A DNA stretch of 64,000 nt from Nonomuraea guangzhouensis (lineage in GTDB: Bacteria > Actinomycetota > Actinomycetes > Streptosporangiales > Streptosporangiaceae): contig NZ_JAHKRM010000051.1 of assembly GCF_019396345.1 (NCBI RefSeq), positions 1 through 64,000 of the forward strand. Reading direction: 5' to 3'. Made by a program: the position numbers and the translations under genes. The notes under the pieces are model-generated. The model was not told the origin of the DNA and did not search any database. It saw only the letters and a program-made list of their open reading frames with translations. Every line of letters starts with the position of its first letter. Within the stretch, counting starts at the first letter, position 1. Below, one piece after another: positions 51,856-60,710 of the stretch.

Positions 51856-54765
51856 ATGCCGCGCCGCCGCACCTCCGCCAGAGTCTTATCCGCCTGCGCC
51901 GCCCTCCTCCTCGCCCTGACCGCCTTCATCGCCGGCGCTCCGGCCGCCGGCGCGGAGATCGAACACCCGCGGCAGCAGTGGCTGCGCGAGTCCACCGCGG
52001 GGCTGTTCCTGCACTGGGGCATGTTCACCGCCCCCCGGCACCTCGACTGCGCCGCCTGGGAGCGGGACGTCACCGGAGGTGGCTGGAGCCCCGACTACTG
52101 GGTGGACGAGGCCCGCAAACTGGGCGCCTCCTACATCGTGCTGGCGACCTTCCACAGCAGGCTCGGCTACGCCCGGCCGTGGCCGTCGAAGATCCCCGGT
52201 AGTTGCGCCACCCAGCGCGACCTGCTCGGCGAGCTGGTGAAGGCGGGCCAGGCCAAGGGCGTACGGGTCATCCTGTACATGACCGACGACCCGCAGTGGC
52301 ACAACGAGCAGGGTGTCGAGACGCTCGACTCGGCCGCCTACTCCGCCTACAAGGGCAAGCAGGTCGACCTGACCACCAGGAACGGCTTCGGTCAGTTCAG
52401 CTATGACCTGTTCTTCGAGGTGATGGAGAACTATCCGGACCTGGCCGGGTTCTGGATCGACAACGACAACGAGTACTGGGAACAGAACCAGCTCTACGAG
52501 CAGATCCGGCAGAAGCGCCCGTCCTGGTTGCTGAGCAACAACAACGAGGACACGCCGATCATGGACACGGTCAGCAACGAGCAGAAGACCGGCATGACTC
52601 CGGCCTACGACTACCCGCAGGCGGCGTGGACCCCGATGCCGCGCCTGGTCGAGGCCGACTACAAGCTGCCCACCACCGGCGACTGGTGGTACGACGGCGG
52701 CAGCCACCCGGTCGACTTCCGGCTCAGCACCGGCCGGTACGTCACCAACGCCGGCTCGTCGATGAAGTCGCTGATGGCCGAGACCCCGATGGTCAACGGG
52801 AAGTTCCCGCCGCAGCAGGAGGAGTTCAACTCCTTCATGTCCACCTGGGTCCCGCCGATCAAGGAGTCGCTGCAGGGGACCGAGGGCGGCGGCTACATGT
52901 ACGGCGGCATGCAGCCCGGCTTCTGGAACGACGGCGCGCACGGCGTCGTCACCGTCGAACCCGGCGCGAAGATCCAGTACGTCCACGTGGTGACCAGGCC
53001 CAGGACCGACCTGGTGCGGCTGCGCGACAACGGCTACCGCGTGTCGGCGGTCACCGATCTGCGGACGGGTCAGCGGATGAGGTTCGCCCAGTCCGGCGGC
53101 TACCTGACGATCCTCGGCATCACCCAGTGGGACACCTACGACACGGTGTTCAAGGTCGAGACCCAGGGCCAGGAGCACTTCTACCCTCAGGCCGGGCTCA
53201 AGGCGACCGCCTCATCCGCCCGCGCGGACCACCCGGCGAGCGCCCTGGTCGACGGGAGCTTCCAGAACTACTGGGACGCCGGCGCCAAACTGCCCGTCTC
53301 GCTCACGCTCGACCTCGGCAGGCAGCGCAGGGCCGCCTACCTTGCGGTCAACCAGCGCGAGTGGTCGCCGTCGTACGCCCGCGAGACGTTCGGCCGGCCT
53401 GAGGACTCGGCCCGGATCAAGGACTACCGGGTGTACGCGAGTGACGATGGCAAGCACTGGGGCAAGCCAGTACGTACCGGGGCGATGCGCAGCGCACGTG
53501 GCGTCCAGTTCGTCGACCTCGGCGACACCAGCGCCCGCTACCTCAAACTGGAGGTGCTGAACACCTGGGCCGGCCCGCAGGCGCCGCGCTTCTACCAGGA
53601 GCTGCAGATCGACGAGATCAAGGTGGCGTCGGACTACCCGGTGGGCTTCGGGGCGGCGGTGCCGCTGGAGGCGGAGCGGCAGGCCAGGAGCGGCTCGGCC
53701 CGGCCGGACCTGTGCCGGGCGTGCTCCGGGCTGGCCCGGGTGACGGGGCTCGGCGGCGGCCCGCGCAACGCGGTCACCTACCGCGAGGTCACGGTGGCGG
53801 CGGCCGGGACGTACCGGCTCGAACTCGATCACACCACGGCCGCGGCCACATCACTGTCGGTGAGCGTCAACGGCGCCGCGGCGGTGGCGGTGCCGGTGAG
53901 CGGCGACAACGCCGACGTGCCCGCCGCCACGGCGCTGGCGGTGCCGCTGAACGCGGGCGCCAACACGATCACGCTGTTCAGCACGGCCCGGCAGGGCCCC
54001 GGGCTCGACCGGATCGCCGTCGCGCCGCTGCCGCCGGCCTCGGAGGTGCCGAAGACGACGATGACCGTGGACCCGTCCGGCCTGCAGTGGGTCGCCACCG
54101 GGCAGCAGTCCATGAAGGTGTCGGCGAAGCTGCGGCTCGACGTCGACGACGCGCTCGACCAGGTCAACCTGGCCCCGGTCGCGCCGGCCGGCTGGACGGT
54201 GACGGGCGGCCCGGCGACGGCGGCCACGCTGCGGCTCGGGCAGACGCTGGAGGGCTCCTGGACCCTCACCTCGCCGCCCGGCCAGGACGTCACCTCGGCG
54301 GACATCCCCATCACCGCGTCGTTCCAGGTGCTGAGCCGTCCCAACCAGGTCACCAGGCCGTTGCGGGTACGGCTGCGCCCGGCCGACCGGGTGTTCATGC
54401 GCGAGGCCGAGGACTCGCGCAACGGGCTCGGCAGCGCGGGCATCACCAGCTGCTCGCTCTGCTCGGGCGGGCAGAAGGTACGCAACCTGGGCGGGGCGGC
54501 GGACGCGTACGTGCTGTTCGAGAACGTCACCGTCGACGCCGCCCGCCAGTACACGCTGTTCATCGACTTCACGGTCAACGGCGACCGCTCGTTCTTCGTC
54601 ACCGTCAACGACGCCGCGCCGGTCGAGGTGAAGGTGAGCGGCGTCGGCAACAGCACCCCGTACACGACGTCCGTGCCCGTCACCCTGCGGGCCGGCGCCA
54701 ACACCATCAAGATCCACAACGACACGGCGGCCGCGCCCGACCTGGACCGGCTGTCACTCGGCTGA
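51856..54765 (+). CDS. secreted GH29-like alpha-L-fucosidase with carbohydrate-binding modules
   Basis: 969 aa. A signal peptide (cleavage near AGA) leads to a GH29-type domain: GLFLHWGMFTAPRH, YIVLATFHSR, candidate nucleophile Asp in AGFWIDNDNEYW. A discoidin/CBM32 module (about 465-595, SARADHPASALVDGSFQNYW) follows. Then come a CBM35-like module (EAERQARSGSAR), an NEW3-like beta-sandwich (DPSGLQWVATGQQ) and a second CBM35-like module. Both CBM35-like modules carry a CxxC pair (CRACSG, CSLCSGG). It is probably exported to release fucose or a related sugar. The 3' end overlaps the convergent DUF1622 gene by 12 bp. Confidence 0.75.
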   Translation: MPRRRTSARVLSACAALLLALTAFIAGAPAAGAEIEHPRQQWLRESTAGLFLHWGMFTAPRHLDCAAWERDVTGGGWSPDYWVDEARKLGASYIVLATFHSRLGYARPWPSKIPGSCATQRDLLGELVKAGQAKGVRVILYMTDDPQWHNEQGVETLDSAAYSAYKGKQVDLTTRNGFGQFSYDLFFEVMENYPDLAGFWIDNDNEYWEQNQLYEQIRQKRPSWLLSNNNEDTPIMDTVSNEQKTGMTPAYDYPQAAWTPMPRLVEADYKLPTTGDWWYDGGSHPVDFRLSTGRYVTNAGSSMKSLMAETPMVNGKFPPQQEEFNSFMSTWVPPIKESLQGTEGGGYMYGGMQPGFWNDGAHGVVTVEPGAKIQYVHVVTRPRTDLVRLRDNGYRVSAVTDLRTGQRMRFAQSGGYLTILGITQWDTYDTVFKVETQGQEHFYPQAGLKATASSARADHPASALVDGSFQNYWDAGAKLPVSLTLDLGRQRRAAYLAVNQREWSPSYARETFGRPEDSARIKDYRVYASDDGKHWGKPVRTGAMRSARGVQFVDLGDTSARYLKLEVLNTWAGPQAPRFYQELQIDEIKVASDYPVGFGAAVPLEAERQARSGSARPDLCRACSGLARVTGLGGGPRNAVTYREVTVAAAGTYRLELDHTTAAATSLSVSVNGAAAVAVPVSGDNADVPAATALAVPLNAGANTITLFSTARQGPGLDRIAVAPLPPASEVPKTTMTVDPSGLQWVATGQQSMKVSAKLRLDVDDALDQVNLAPVAPAGWTVTGGPATAATLRLGQTLEGSWTLTSPPGQDVTSADIPITASFQVLSRPNQVTRPLRVRLRPADRVFMREAEDSRNGLGSAGITSCSLCSGGQKVRNLGGAADAYVLFENVTVDAARQYTLFIDFTVNGDRSFFVTVNDAAPVEVKVSGVGNSTPYTTSVPVTLRAGANTIKIHNDTAAAPDLDRLSLG

Positions 54766-55140
54766 GGCCGGCCTCCCGCCGCCGGACTTCTCGGCGGCGG
54801 GGGCCGGCTGCCAGGGCCAGCGGCCCTCCAGCTCGACCTGGAGCGAGACACTGAGGAACGTACGGACCGCCACGATGATGGCCAGCACCCCGAGGCTCTG
54901 GAAGGTGGGGGAGACCGCCACGGTCTTGATGATGTCGGCCCCGACCAGGAACTCCAGCCCCAGCAGGATCGACCGGCCCACCCCGCGCCGGTAAGCCTGG
55001 TACAGACCGGCCATCCGCCGGGTGCGCGCCAGGTTGAGGATGAACGTGGCGGTGGCGATGACCAGGCCGCCCGCGATCACGGCCACGCCCACGATGTCCA
55101 GCACCGTGCCGATGGTCTCGATGACCTCATTCACCTGCAC
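54754..55140 (-). CDS. DUF1622 membrane protein
   Basis: 128 aa with three hydrophobic helices (VLDIVGVAVIAGGLVIATAT, LLGLEFLVGADIIKTVAV, LGVLAIIVAVRTFLSVSL) and the LGLEFLVGADIIKT segment typical of DUF1622. Function unknown. The C-terminal Pro/Ala-rich tail overlaps the 3' end of the convergent fucosidase-like gene. Confidence 0.8.
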   Translation of the reverse strand: MQVNEVIETIGTVLDIVGVAVIAGGLVIATATFILNLARTRRMAGLYQAYRRGVGRSILLGLEFLVGADIIKTVAVSPTFQSLGVLAIIVAVRTFLSVSLQVELEGRWPWQPAPAAEKSGGGRPASAE

Positions 55141-55219
55141 GGTGTCCCTCCCCGGCCTGCCGACCCGTCCGGATCATGGTCGCACACGTCACCGGACCCG
55201 CCCTCGAGGGCCCAGTTCG

Positions 55220-56101
55220 TCATGCGAGTAGTAAGGCCAGCGCGAGTGTGAGCAGCAAAGAGTCCAGCCGGTCCAGCAGGCCGCCCGCCCCTGCCAGCCA
55301 CCCCGCCGAGTCCTTGGCCCCGGCCCCGCGCTTGACCATCGACTCCAGCAGATCGCCCAGCGGCGCACCCAGCGCCACGGCCAGCGCGAGCGGGACGGTG
55401 AACGCGCCCAGCAGCGCCAGCGCGCCCAGCCCGACGACGGCGCCGGCCAGCGCGCCGCTCCAGCGCTTGGCCGGAGACAGCGGCGACAGAGCCGGCCCGC
55501 CCAGCAGCCGCCCGGCGAACGAGGCCGCGATGTCACCCACCGACACCGCGACGAACACCGCCAGCACGACCGGCCCAAGCAGCACCACCCCCACCAGCGG
55601 CAGCAACCAGACCACCCCGAACACCCCCAGCGACGCCCTCCTGAGCCCGCCCGCCGTGTCGCCGCCGAGCAGCGGGACGAGCGTGACGGCCAGGACGGCG
55701 GCGATCAGCGCCCGCGGCAGGTACGGCAGCGCCAGCCAGGCCACCACCGGCAACGCGGCCACGACCGCCACAAGCACCGCCCGGTCAGGCACGGCAAGCC
55801 CCACCAGCCCGCCGTACTCGAGCGCACACACGACCCCGGCCACCACGGCCAGCGCCGCCGCCCCGCCCGGCCCGGCGTACAGCCCGGCGACCACCACGGG
55901 CACGGCCACCGCCCAGACGCACCAACGCAGGATGTACTCACGCCTGCGCGACAACGCGACGGCGACCCCACCGACAACGAGCGCACCCGCGATGTACGGA
56001 ATCGCCGCGCCAGGGGCGACGAGGCTCGCGGCGTGCGGGACAGTCGCGTCAGGCGTGATCATGCCGACAGCGTGCGGGACAGTCGCGTCAGGTGTGATCA
56101 C
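55220..56101 (-). CDS. CdsA-like CDP-alcohol/phosphatidate cytidylyltransferase
   Basis: 293 aa from the GTG at 56101, or 280 aa from the ATG at 56062. About eight TM helices. The C-terminus carries a CdsA-type signature (ESMVKRGAGAKDSAG and GAGGLLDRLDSLL) with the KR, KD, DR and D residues kept but the usual PGHGG replaced by AGAGG, so the conserved His is missing. The GTG overlaps the upstream fusion gene's stop (GTGA), implying co-translation. A 39-bp duplication at the 5' end creates the alternative starts. It would activate a phospho-alcohol or phosphatidate with CTP. Confidence 0.75.
   Translation of the reverse strand: MITPDATVPHAVGMITPDATVPHAASLVAPGAAIPYIAGALVVGGVAVALSRRREYILRWCVWAVAVPVVVAGLYAGPGGAAALAVVAGVVCALEYGGLVGLAVPDRAVLVAVVAALPVVAWLALPYLPRALIAAVLAVTLVPLLGGDTAGGLRRASLGVFGVVWLLPLVGVVLLGPVVLAVFVAVSVGDIAASFAGRLLGGPALSPLSPAKRWSGALAGAVVGLGALALLGAFTVPLALAVALGAPLGDLLESMVKRGAGAKDSAGWLAGAGGLLDRLDSLLLTLALALLLA
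56031..56100 (-). repeat. 39-bp-period direct repeat at the start of the cytidylyltransferase gene
   Basis: Two 31-nt copies (56031-56061 and 56070-56100) differ at one base and encode ITPDATVPHA twice. The first-transcribed copy overlaps the GTG/TGA junction and the second contains an ATG start. The duplication has brought the coding region into overlap with the upstream gene. Confidence 0.8.
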
Positions 56102-57819
56102 GCGGCGGTCCGTAGGTGGTCCAGTGCGGCGGAGACGGTGGCGGCTATGTGGTCGTTGGCGTCGGGGTCGCGTACCGAGATCCGTACCGTTCTGCCCTCG
56201 AAGGCGGCTGACAACGGCGACAGGTCGCGCAGGAACACCCCGTCCCGCCGGCACGCCGCCACCAGCCCGGCCGCGCTCGGCCCGGACCGGGGCAGCGTCA
56301 GCAGGACGAAGTTGGCGGCCGACTCGTGGACGTGCAGGTCGTCGCCGATCGCGGCGAGCCGTTTGGCGAGGCCGGAGCGCAGGGCGCGGGTCCGGGCCCA
56401 AAGCTCGGCGTAGTAACCGGGGTCGCGCAGGGCGTGCACGGCGGCGATCTGGGCGGGCAGGCCGAGCCCCCAAGGCGGGGTCCAGCGGCGCAGCTCGGCG
56501 GCGAGCGCCGCCGGTCCGGTGAGATAGGCGGCCCGCAGGCCCGACAAGGCGTACATCTTGGACAGTGACTTGCACACCACGGCGTTGCCGGACGCCGCGG
56601 CGAACGTCTCCAGCGATTGCCCGGCACCCGCGTACTCGACGTAGGCCTCGTCGATCCAGAACCGCGTCCCGCCCGGCGCGTCCGCGATCACCTGGCGCAG
56701 GTCCGCGGCGTCGGTGTGGACGCCGGTCGGGTTGTTGGGGTTGACGATGACCACCAGGTCGTAGCGTTCGCGCAGCGCGTCCCGCAGGCGGCCGGGGTCC
56801 GGCCGCCAGTCGTCCGCCCGGCGCAGCGGGAAGCGGTCGGCGCGGCAGCCGATCACCTGCTCGACGACATGGGCGTACTCGCCGTAGACCGGGTCGGGCA
56901 GCAGCACCCTGGAGGAGGGGCCCAGCCAGCCGCGGAACGCGCGGAAGATCAGGTCCGACGAGCCCGCCCCGGCCGCCACGGCGTCCGGGGGCAGGCCGCG
57001 GCGTTCGGCGATCTCCTCGACGAGCCCTTCGGGGTAGGCCGGGGGAGAGGTACGGGCGAGCCAGCCCAGATCGTCGCCCAGCAGCTCGACCACGGCGGGA
57101 GCGGGCGGATACCACGCGTCGAGCACATCGGCGGGCACGACGTCGCCACGCGCCGGCAGCGTGTCGAACCGGCGGCCCAGCGCCCCGATCGAGGCGCCGC
57201 CGTGCTGGCAGGCGGGCGGGCCGGGCAGGAACGGCATCTCCAGACTCCAGCGCACCCTCGGCTCCAGGCCGCGCAGCAAGGGGCCGTGGTCCCGCAGCGC
57301 CCGTTCGGCCAGGTCGCTCACCTGCCCGGACAGCACCTCGAAGGTGACGGCCCCCGCGCCCACCCGCGTCCCGGTGCCGGTCAGCCCGGCGGCCAGGTAC
57401 ATGCCGAGGATCTCGGTCCGTCCCAGCGCCACGACGGTGCGGCCACCGTGCGCGGCCACCCAGCGCAGCGCCGCGTGCATGAGCAGCGGCGCCGCCGCCG
57501 AACCCCGCCAGCTCTGGTCCACGGTCAGAATGCGGATCTCGAACAGGCTGTCCTGGCCCAGGACCGGGTGCCCGTCGCGGCTGAGGTACTTGTCGATCGA
57601 ATAGTGACCCGCCCAGGGCGGTGTCACGCTGATGAACCCCACGGGCCGGTCGCCGTGGGCCGCGACGAGGTAGACGTTGTCGTCGTCGAGCGCGTCGGTC
57701 AGCCGTTCGGCCGGGTTGGGCGGGTGCTGGCCGAGTTCGTGCGCGTAGACCTCGTGCCGCAGCCGGTAGATCCACTCTCTGTCGGACGCGGACCCGGGGC
57801 GGATCTCCAGCATGACCAT
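56098..57819 (-). CDS. GNAT-aminotransferase (HisC-like) fusion protein
   Basis: 573 aa bifunctional protein. Residues 1-200 form a GNAT-like acyltransferase domain (REWIYRLRHEVYAHELGQHP, VGFISVTPPWAG, ILTVDQSWRGSAAAPLLMHA). The rest is a fold-type-I PLP aminotransferase resembling histidinol-phosphate aminotransferase: AAGAGSSDLIFRAF, NPNNPTGV, FWIDEAYVEYA and the PLP Lys in CKSLSKMYALSGLRAAY. The linked domains suggest amination followed by N-acylation, or the reverse, of one metabolite. Overlap with the CdsA-like gene suggests the product is then CDP-activated or built into a lipid. It lies downstream of a terminator, so it has its own promoter. Confidence 0.8.
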   Translation of the reverse strand: MVMLEIRPGSASDREWIYRLRHEVYAHELGQHPPNPAERLTDALDDDNVYLVAAHGDRPVGFISVTPPWAGHYSIDKYLSRDGHPVLGQDSLFEIRILTVDQSWRGSAAAPLLMHAALRWVAAHGGRTVVALGRTEILGMYLAAGLTGTGTRVGAGAVTFEVLSGQVSDLAERALRDHGPLLRGLEPRVRWSLEMPFLPGPPACQHGGASIGALGRRFDTLPARGDVVPADVLDAWYPPAPAVVELLGDDLGWLARTSPPAYPEGLVEEIAERRGLPPDAVAAGAGSSDLIFRAFRGWLGPSSRVLLPDPVYGEYAHVVEQVIGCRADRFPLRRADDWRPDPGRLRDALRERYDLVVIVNPNNPTGVHTDAADLRQVIADAPGGTRFWIDEAYVEYAGAGQSLETFAAASGNAVVCKSLSKMYALSGLRAAYLTGPAALAAELRRWTPPWGLGLPAQIAAVHALRDPGYYAELWARTRALRSGLAKRLAAIGDDLHVHESAANFVLLTLPRSGPSAAGLVAACRRDGVFLRDLSPLSAAFEGRTVRISVRDPDANDHIAATVSAALDHLRTAA

Positions 57820-57874
57820 GTCTATCGGACGTACCCCGCGACCGGCCGGTTTCCCCTCCCGCCCCGCGAAGATC

Positions 57875-57905
57875 GAAGCCCCCGCTTGACCGCCGCGGGG
57901 GCTTC
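57875..57905 (-). terminator. hairpin terminator after the GntR gene
   Basis: GAAGCCCCCGC and GCGGGGGCTTC form a perfect 11-bp stem with a 9-base loop, 42 bp beyond the GntR stop. It insulates the aldarate genes from the GNAT-aminotransferase operon. Confidence 0.8.
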
Positions 57906-57946
57906 TCATGCTGGTCGGCGCCGTCGTGGCTCCAGGTGGTGTCCGG

Positions 57947-58621
57947 CTAGTGGGCGGCGAGCAGGCGGCTGCGGCTGTTGCCCAGGTGGACGCGGGCCGC
58001 CGCCCGTGCGCCGTCGCTGTCCTGGCGCTCGATGGCCGCGTAGATGTTCTCGTGCTCGACCACGATCTGCTCGAAGTGCCCCTGTCCGGCGGGCGACAGC
58101 CGATCGCGCGGCACGATGATCATGGACGGGCCGAACGAGGTGATCAGGTCGGCGAAGTAGCGGTTGCCGGTCGCCAGGGCGACGCGCAGGTGGAACTGGT
58201 AGTCGGCGTTCACCGCCGCGCTGGGGTTGTCGGCGCTCGCGGCGAACCGGTCGAGCGCCGCCCGCAGCTCCTCCAGGCGGGGCCCGCCGCGCCGGCGGGC
58301 GGCCAGCGCGGCGGCCTCGACCTCGAAGGCCGTGCGGAAGTCGAGCAGGTCGACCACGTCGTCGAGGGTCAGCTCGTCGCTCTGGCCGAACTCGAACCTT
58401 GTCGTGCTCGGCCGGGCCAGGACGAAGGTGCCACGGCCGTGCTGGGTCTCGACGAGCCCGGCCGCCTGCAGCCGCGAGATGGCCTCGCGGACGACCGTCC
58501 TGCTCACGCCGTACGTCTCCACCAGGCTGCTCTCGGTGGGCAGCTTGTCGCCGGGGTGGATGACGCCTTCCTGGATGCGAGCCGTCAGGTCGTCGACGAG
58601 GGTCTGGGTCAGGCTCGCCAT
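57947..58621 (-). CDS. GntR/FadR-family (FCD) regulator
   Basis: 224 aa. N-terminal GntR winged HTH (LPTESSLVETYGVSRTVVRE, GLVETQHGRGTFV) and a helical FCD effector domain with metal-ligand His residues (NADYQFHLRVA, EHENIYAAIE). FCD regulators usually sense sugar acids or organic acids, fitting the adjacent aldarate genes. It starts 7 bp after the stop of the enolase-superfamily gene and is probably co-transcribed with it. Confidence 0.85.
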   Translation of the reverse strand: MASLTQTLVDDLTARIQEGVIHPGDKLPTESSLVETYGVSRTVVREAISRLQAAGLVETQHGRGTFVLARPSTTRFEFGQSDELTLDDVVDLLDFRTAFEVEAAALAARRRGGPRLEELRAALDRFAASADNPSAAVNADYQFHLRVALATGNRYFADLITSFGPSMIIVPRDRLSPAGQGHFEQIVVEHENIYAAIERQDSDGARAAARVHLGNSRSRLLAAH

Positions 58622-58628
58622 CGGGGGG

Positions 58629-59774
58629 TCAGTCCTTCCTGGTGCCGAACTCGCACTGGTCCGCGGTCCACTTGGCGGCCTGCTCGCTCGGAGTGCACCC
58701 GATGCCGGGACGGCCGGGCACGATCATCCTGCCATCGCGGATCTCCAGGCGCTCGTCGAACAGCGGCTCCAGCCACTCGAAGTGCTCCACCCACGGCTCC
58801 AGGCCATAGGCCGCGGCCAGGTGCAGGTGGATCTCCATCGCGAAGTGCGGGGCCAGCTGCAGGCGGTTGTGCTCGGCCAGCGCCGCCAGGCGCAGGAACG
58901 GCGTGATGCCGCCGATGCGCGGTGCGTCGGGCTGGATGACGTCGGCGGCGCCGGCGCGGATGAGCTCGGCGTGCTCGGCGACACTGGTGAGCATCTCGCC
59001 GGTCGCGATCGGCGTGTCGAGCGAGGCCGCGAGCGCCGCGTGGCCGGCGCTGTCGTAGGCGTCCAGCGGTTCCTCGATCCAGACCAGCCCGAGCTCCTCC
59101 AGGGCCCGGCCCATGCGCTGTCCGGCCGGCCGGTCCCACTGCTGGTTGGCGTCCACCATGAGGGGCACGCCGTCGCCCAGGTGCTCGCGGACCGCGCGGA
59201 CCCTGGCCAGGTCGACGCGGGAGTCGGGGTGGCCGACCTTGAGCTTGATGCCGCCGATGCCGCGTTCGAGCGAGGCGCTCGCGTTCTCCAGGACCTGCTC
59301 GATCGGGGTGTGCAGGAAGCCGCCGGAGGTGTTGTAGCAGCGTACGGAGTCGCGATGGGCGCCGAGCAGCTTGGCCAGGGGGAGCCCGGCGCGCTTGGCC
59401 TTGAGGTCCCACAGCGCGACGTCGAGGGCGGCGATCGCCTGCGTGGCCAGCCCGCTCCGCCCGACCGACGCGCCGGCCCAGACCAGCTTCTCCCACAGGC
59501 GGGCGATGTCGCTGGGGTCCTCGCCGAGCAGCTCCGGGGCGATCTCCCTGGCGTGCGCGTACTGGCCGGGGCCGCCGGCCCGCTTGGAGTAGCCGAAGCC
59601 GAAGCCCTGGTGGCCGCTCTCGGCGCCGATCTCCGCGAACAGGAAGGCGATCTCGGTCATGGGCCGCTGCCGCCCCGTGAGCACCTTGGCGTCACTGATC
59701 GGGGTGGCGAGCGGCAGGTAGACCGAGGAGAGCCGGACCCAGGCGATGCGATCGGAGGAAGTCATGGCAGTCAT
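58629..59774 (-). CDS. enolase-superfamily sugar acid dehydratase (mandelate racemase group)
   Basis: 381 aa. It has the KxK base motif in GGIKLKVGHPD, Mg ligands in LMVDANQQW, WIEEPLD and ATGEMLT, and His in LAPHFAMEIHLH with the Asp/His dyad of the MR subgroup. The pattern is nearest to galactarate/talarate-type dehydratases; glucarate dehydratase has KxK and Asn ligands and is encoded elsewhere here. It would dehydrate an aldarate to the 5-keto-4-deoxy product used by KdgD. The ATG at 59774 follows GGCGAG. TTGTATGAC and TTGTACTAT repeats just upstream may bind the GntR protein. Confidence 0.8.
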   Translation of the reverse strand: MTAMTSSDRIAWVRLSSVYLPLATPISDAKVLTGRQRPMTEIAFLFAEIGAESGHQGFGFGYSKRAGGPGQYAHAREIAPELLGEDPSDIARLWEKLVWAGASVGRSGLATQAIAALDVALWDLKAKRAGLPLAKLLGAHRDSVRCYNTSGGFLHTPIEQVLENASASLERGIGGIKLKVGHPDSRVDLARVRAVREHLGDGVPLMVDANQQWDRPAGQRMGRALEELGLVWIEEPLDAYDSAGHAALAASLDTPIATGEMLTSVAEHAELIRAGAADVIQPDAPRIGGITPFLRLAALAEHNRLQLAPHFAMEIHLHLAAAYGLEPWVEHFEWLEPLFDERLEIRDGRMIVPGRPGIGCTPSEQAAKWTADQCEFGTRKD

Positions 59775-59804
59775 AGTACAACTCGCCATGTCGTCATACA
59801 ACTG

Positions 59805-60614
59805 CTAGAACTCGCCCAGGTCCATGGGGGCCATGCGCTCGATGGCGAGGCGGGTGCGCTCCATCGCCTCGGTGATCTCCTTCGCGCGCTCCTCGGTGAG
59901 GTTGGCGATGGGCACCGAGCAGCTGATGGCGTCGGTCGGCGGGCTGGTGTAGCGCAGCGCGAAGCCGAAGCACATCACGCCGACGTAGTTCTCCTCGTCG
60001 TCGATCGCGTAGCCGCGCTTGCGGGTCAGCTCCAGATCCCGTTCGAGGGACTCGCGGTCCACCAGCGTCTTGGGCGTCAGGGGAGTGAACTGCTCGGGGA
60101 TCGGCACCTCCAGGCCGGTGCCGAGCCGCTCGGCCAGCAGCGACTTGCCCATGGCGGTGCTGAAGGCGGGCAGCCTGCGCCCGACGCGGCTGAAGGGGCG
60201 CAGGTACTGGCTCGACTCCTTGGTGGCCAGGTAGACGATGTCGCCCCGGTCCAGTCGGCCGAAGTGGATGGTCTCGTCGAGGAGCACGCTGAGATCGTTG
60301 ATGTGCGGCTGCACGATGCGCAGATAGGGGTCGGTGTCGAGGTAGGTGGTGCCCGCCAGCAGGGCGCGGATGCCGATGCTGTAGAGCGTGCCGCTCGCGT
60401 CGGTACGCACCCAGCCGCGTTCGACCAGCGTCCGGATCAGCGCGTAGATGCTGCTCCTGGGCGCGCCGAGCGCGTCGCTGAGCTCGCGCAGCCGGGCCGG
60501 CCGGTTCTGTCGTGAGGCCAGGAGTTCCAGGAGTTCGACGGTACGGGCGGCGGACTTCACGCCCCGCACGCCGCCCGGCGCCGTACCCTCGGCCTCGTCT
60601 AGGGGGAGTGTCAT
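59805..60614 (-). CDS. IclR-family regulator of the aldarate genes
   Basis: 269 aa with N-terminal winged HTH (LRELSDALGAPRSSIYALIR) and IclR effector domain (FSTAMGKSLLAERLG, RKRGYAIDDEENYVGVMCFG). It is divergent from kdgD with a 96-bp shared promoter carrying a palindrome, the classical layout for an IclR repressor/activator of sugar acid degradation. On the other side it is followed by the enolase-superfamily gene in the same direction. Confidence 0.85.
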   Translation of the reverse strand: MTLPLDEAEGTAPGGVRGVKSAARTVELLELLASRQNRPARLRELSDALGAPRSSIYALIRTLVERGWVRTDASGTLYSIGIRALLAGTTYLDTDPYLRIVQPHINDLSVLLDETIHFGRLDRGDIVYLATKESSQYLRPFSRVGRRLPAFSTAMGKSLLAERLGTGLEVPIPEQFTPLTPKTLVDRESLERDLELTRKRGYAIDDEENYVGVMCFGFALRYTSPPTDAISCSVPIANLTEERAKEITEAMERTRLAIERMAPMDLGEF

Positions 60615-60643
60615 CGCACCTCATCTGTCATGGGAACGGCCGG

Positions 60644-60679
60644 TTGACACATTACCAATTTGCGAGCAAGACTGCTCGC
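60644..60679 (+). promoter_or_regulatory. candidate kdgD promoter overlapped by an IclR operator
   Basis: TTGACA (60644-60649) could be a -35 element. GCGAGCA-AGAC-TGCTCGC (60662-60679), a perfect 7-bp inverted repeat, lies where the -10 region would be, so IclR binding would block or remodel transcription of kdgD and probably the opposite iclR gene. Confidence 0.55.
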
Positions 60680-60710
60680 CACGTAACAGGCATCTACATA
60701 TGGAGACAGG

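Noticed and set aside
55220..57775. One continuous 851-codon minus-strand frame through the cytidylyltransferase and the aminotransferase regions
   Set aside because: Only the part below 56101 is a real protein. Upstream it is out of frame with the GNAT-aminotransferase, which has all motifs in another frame.
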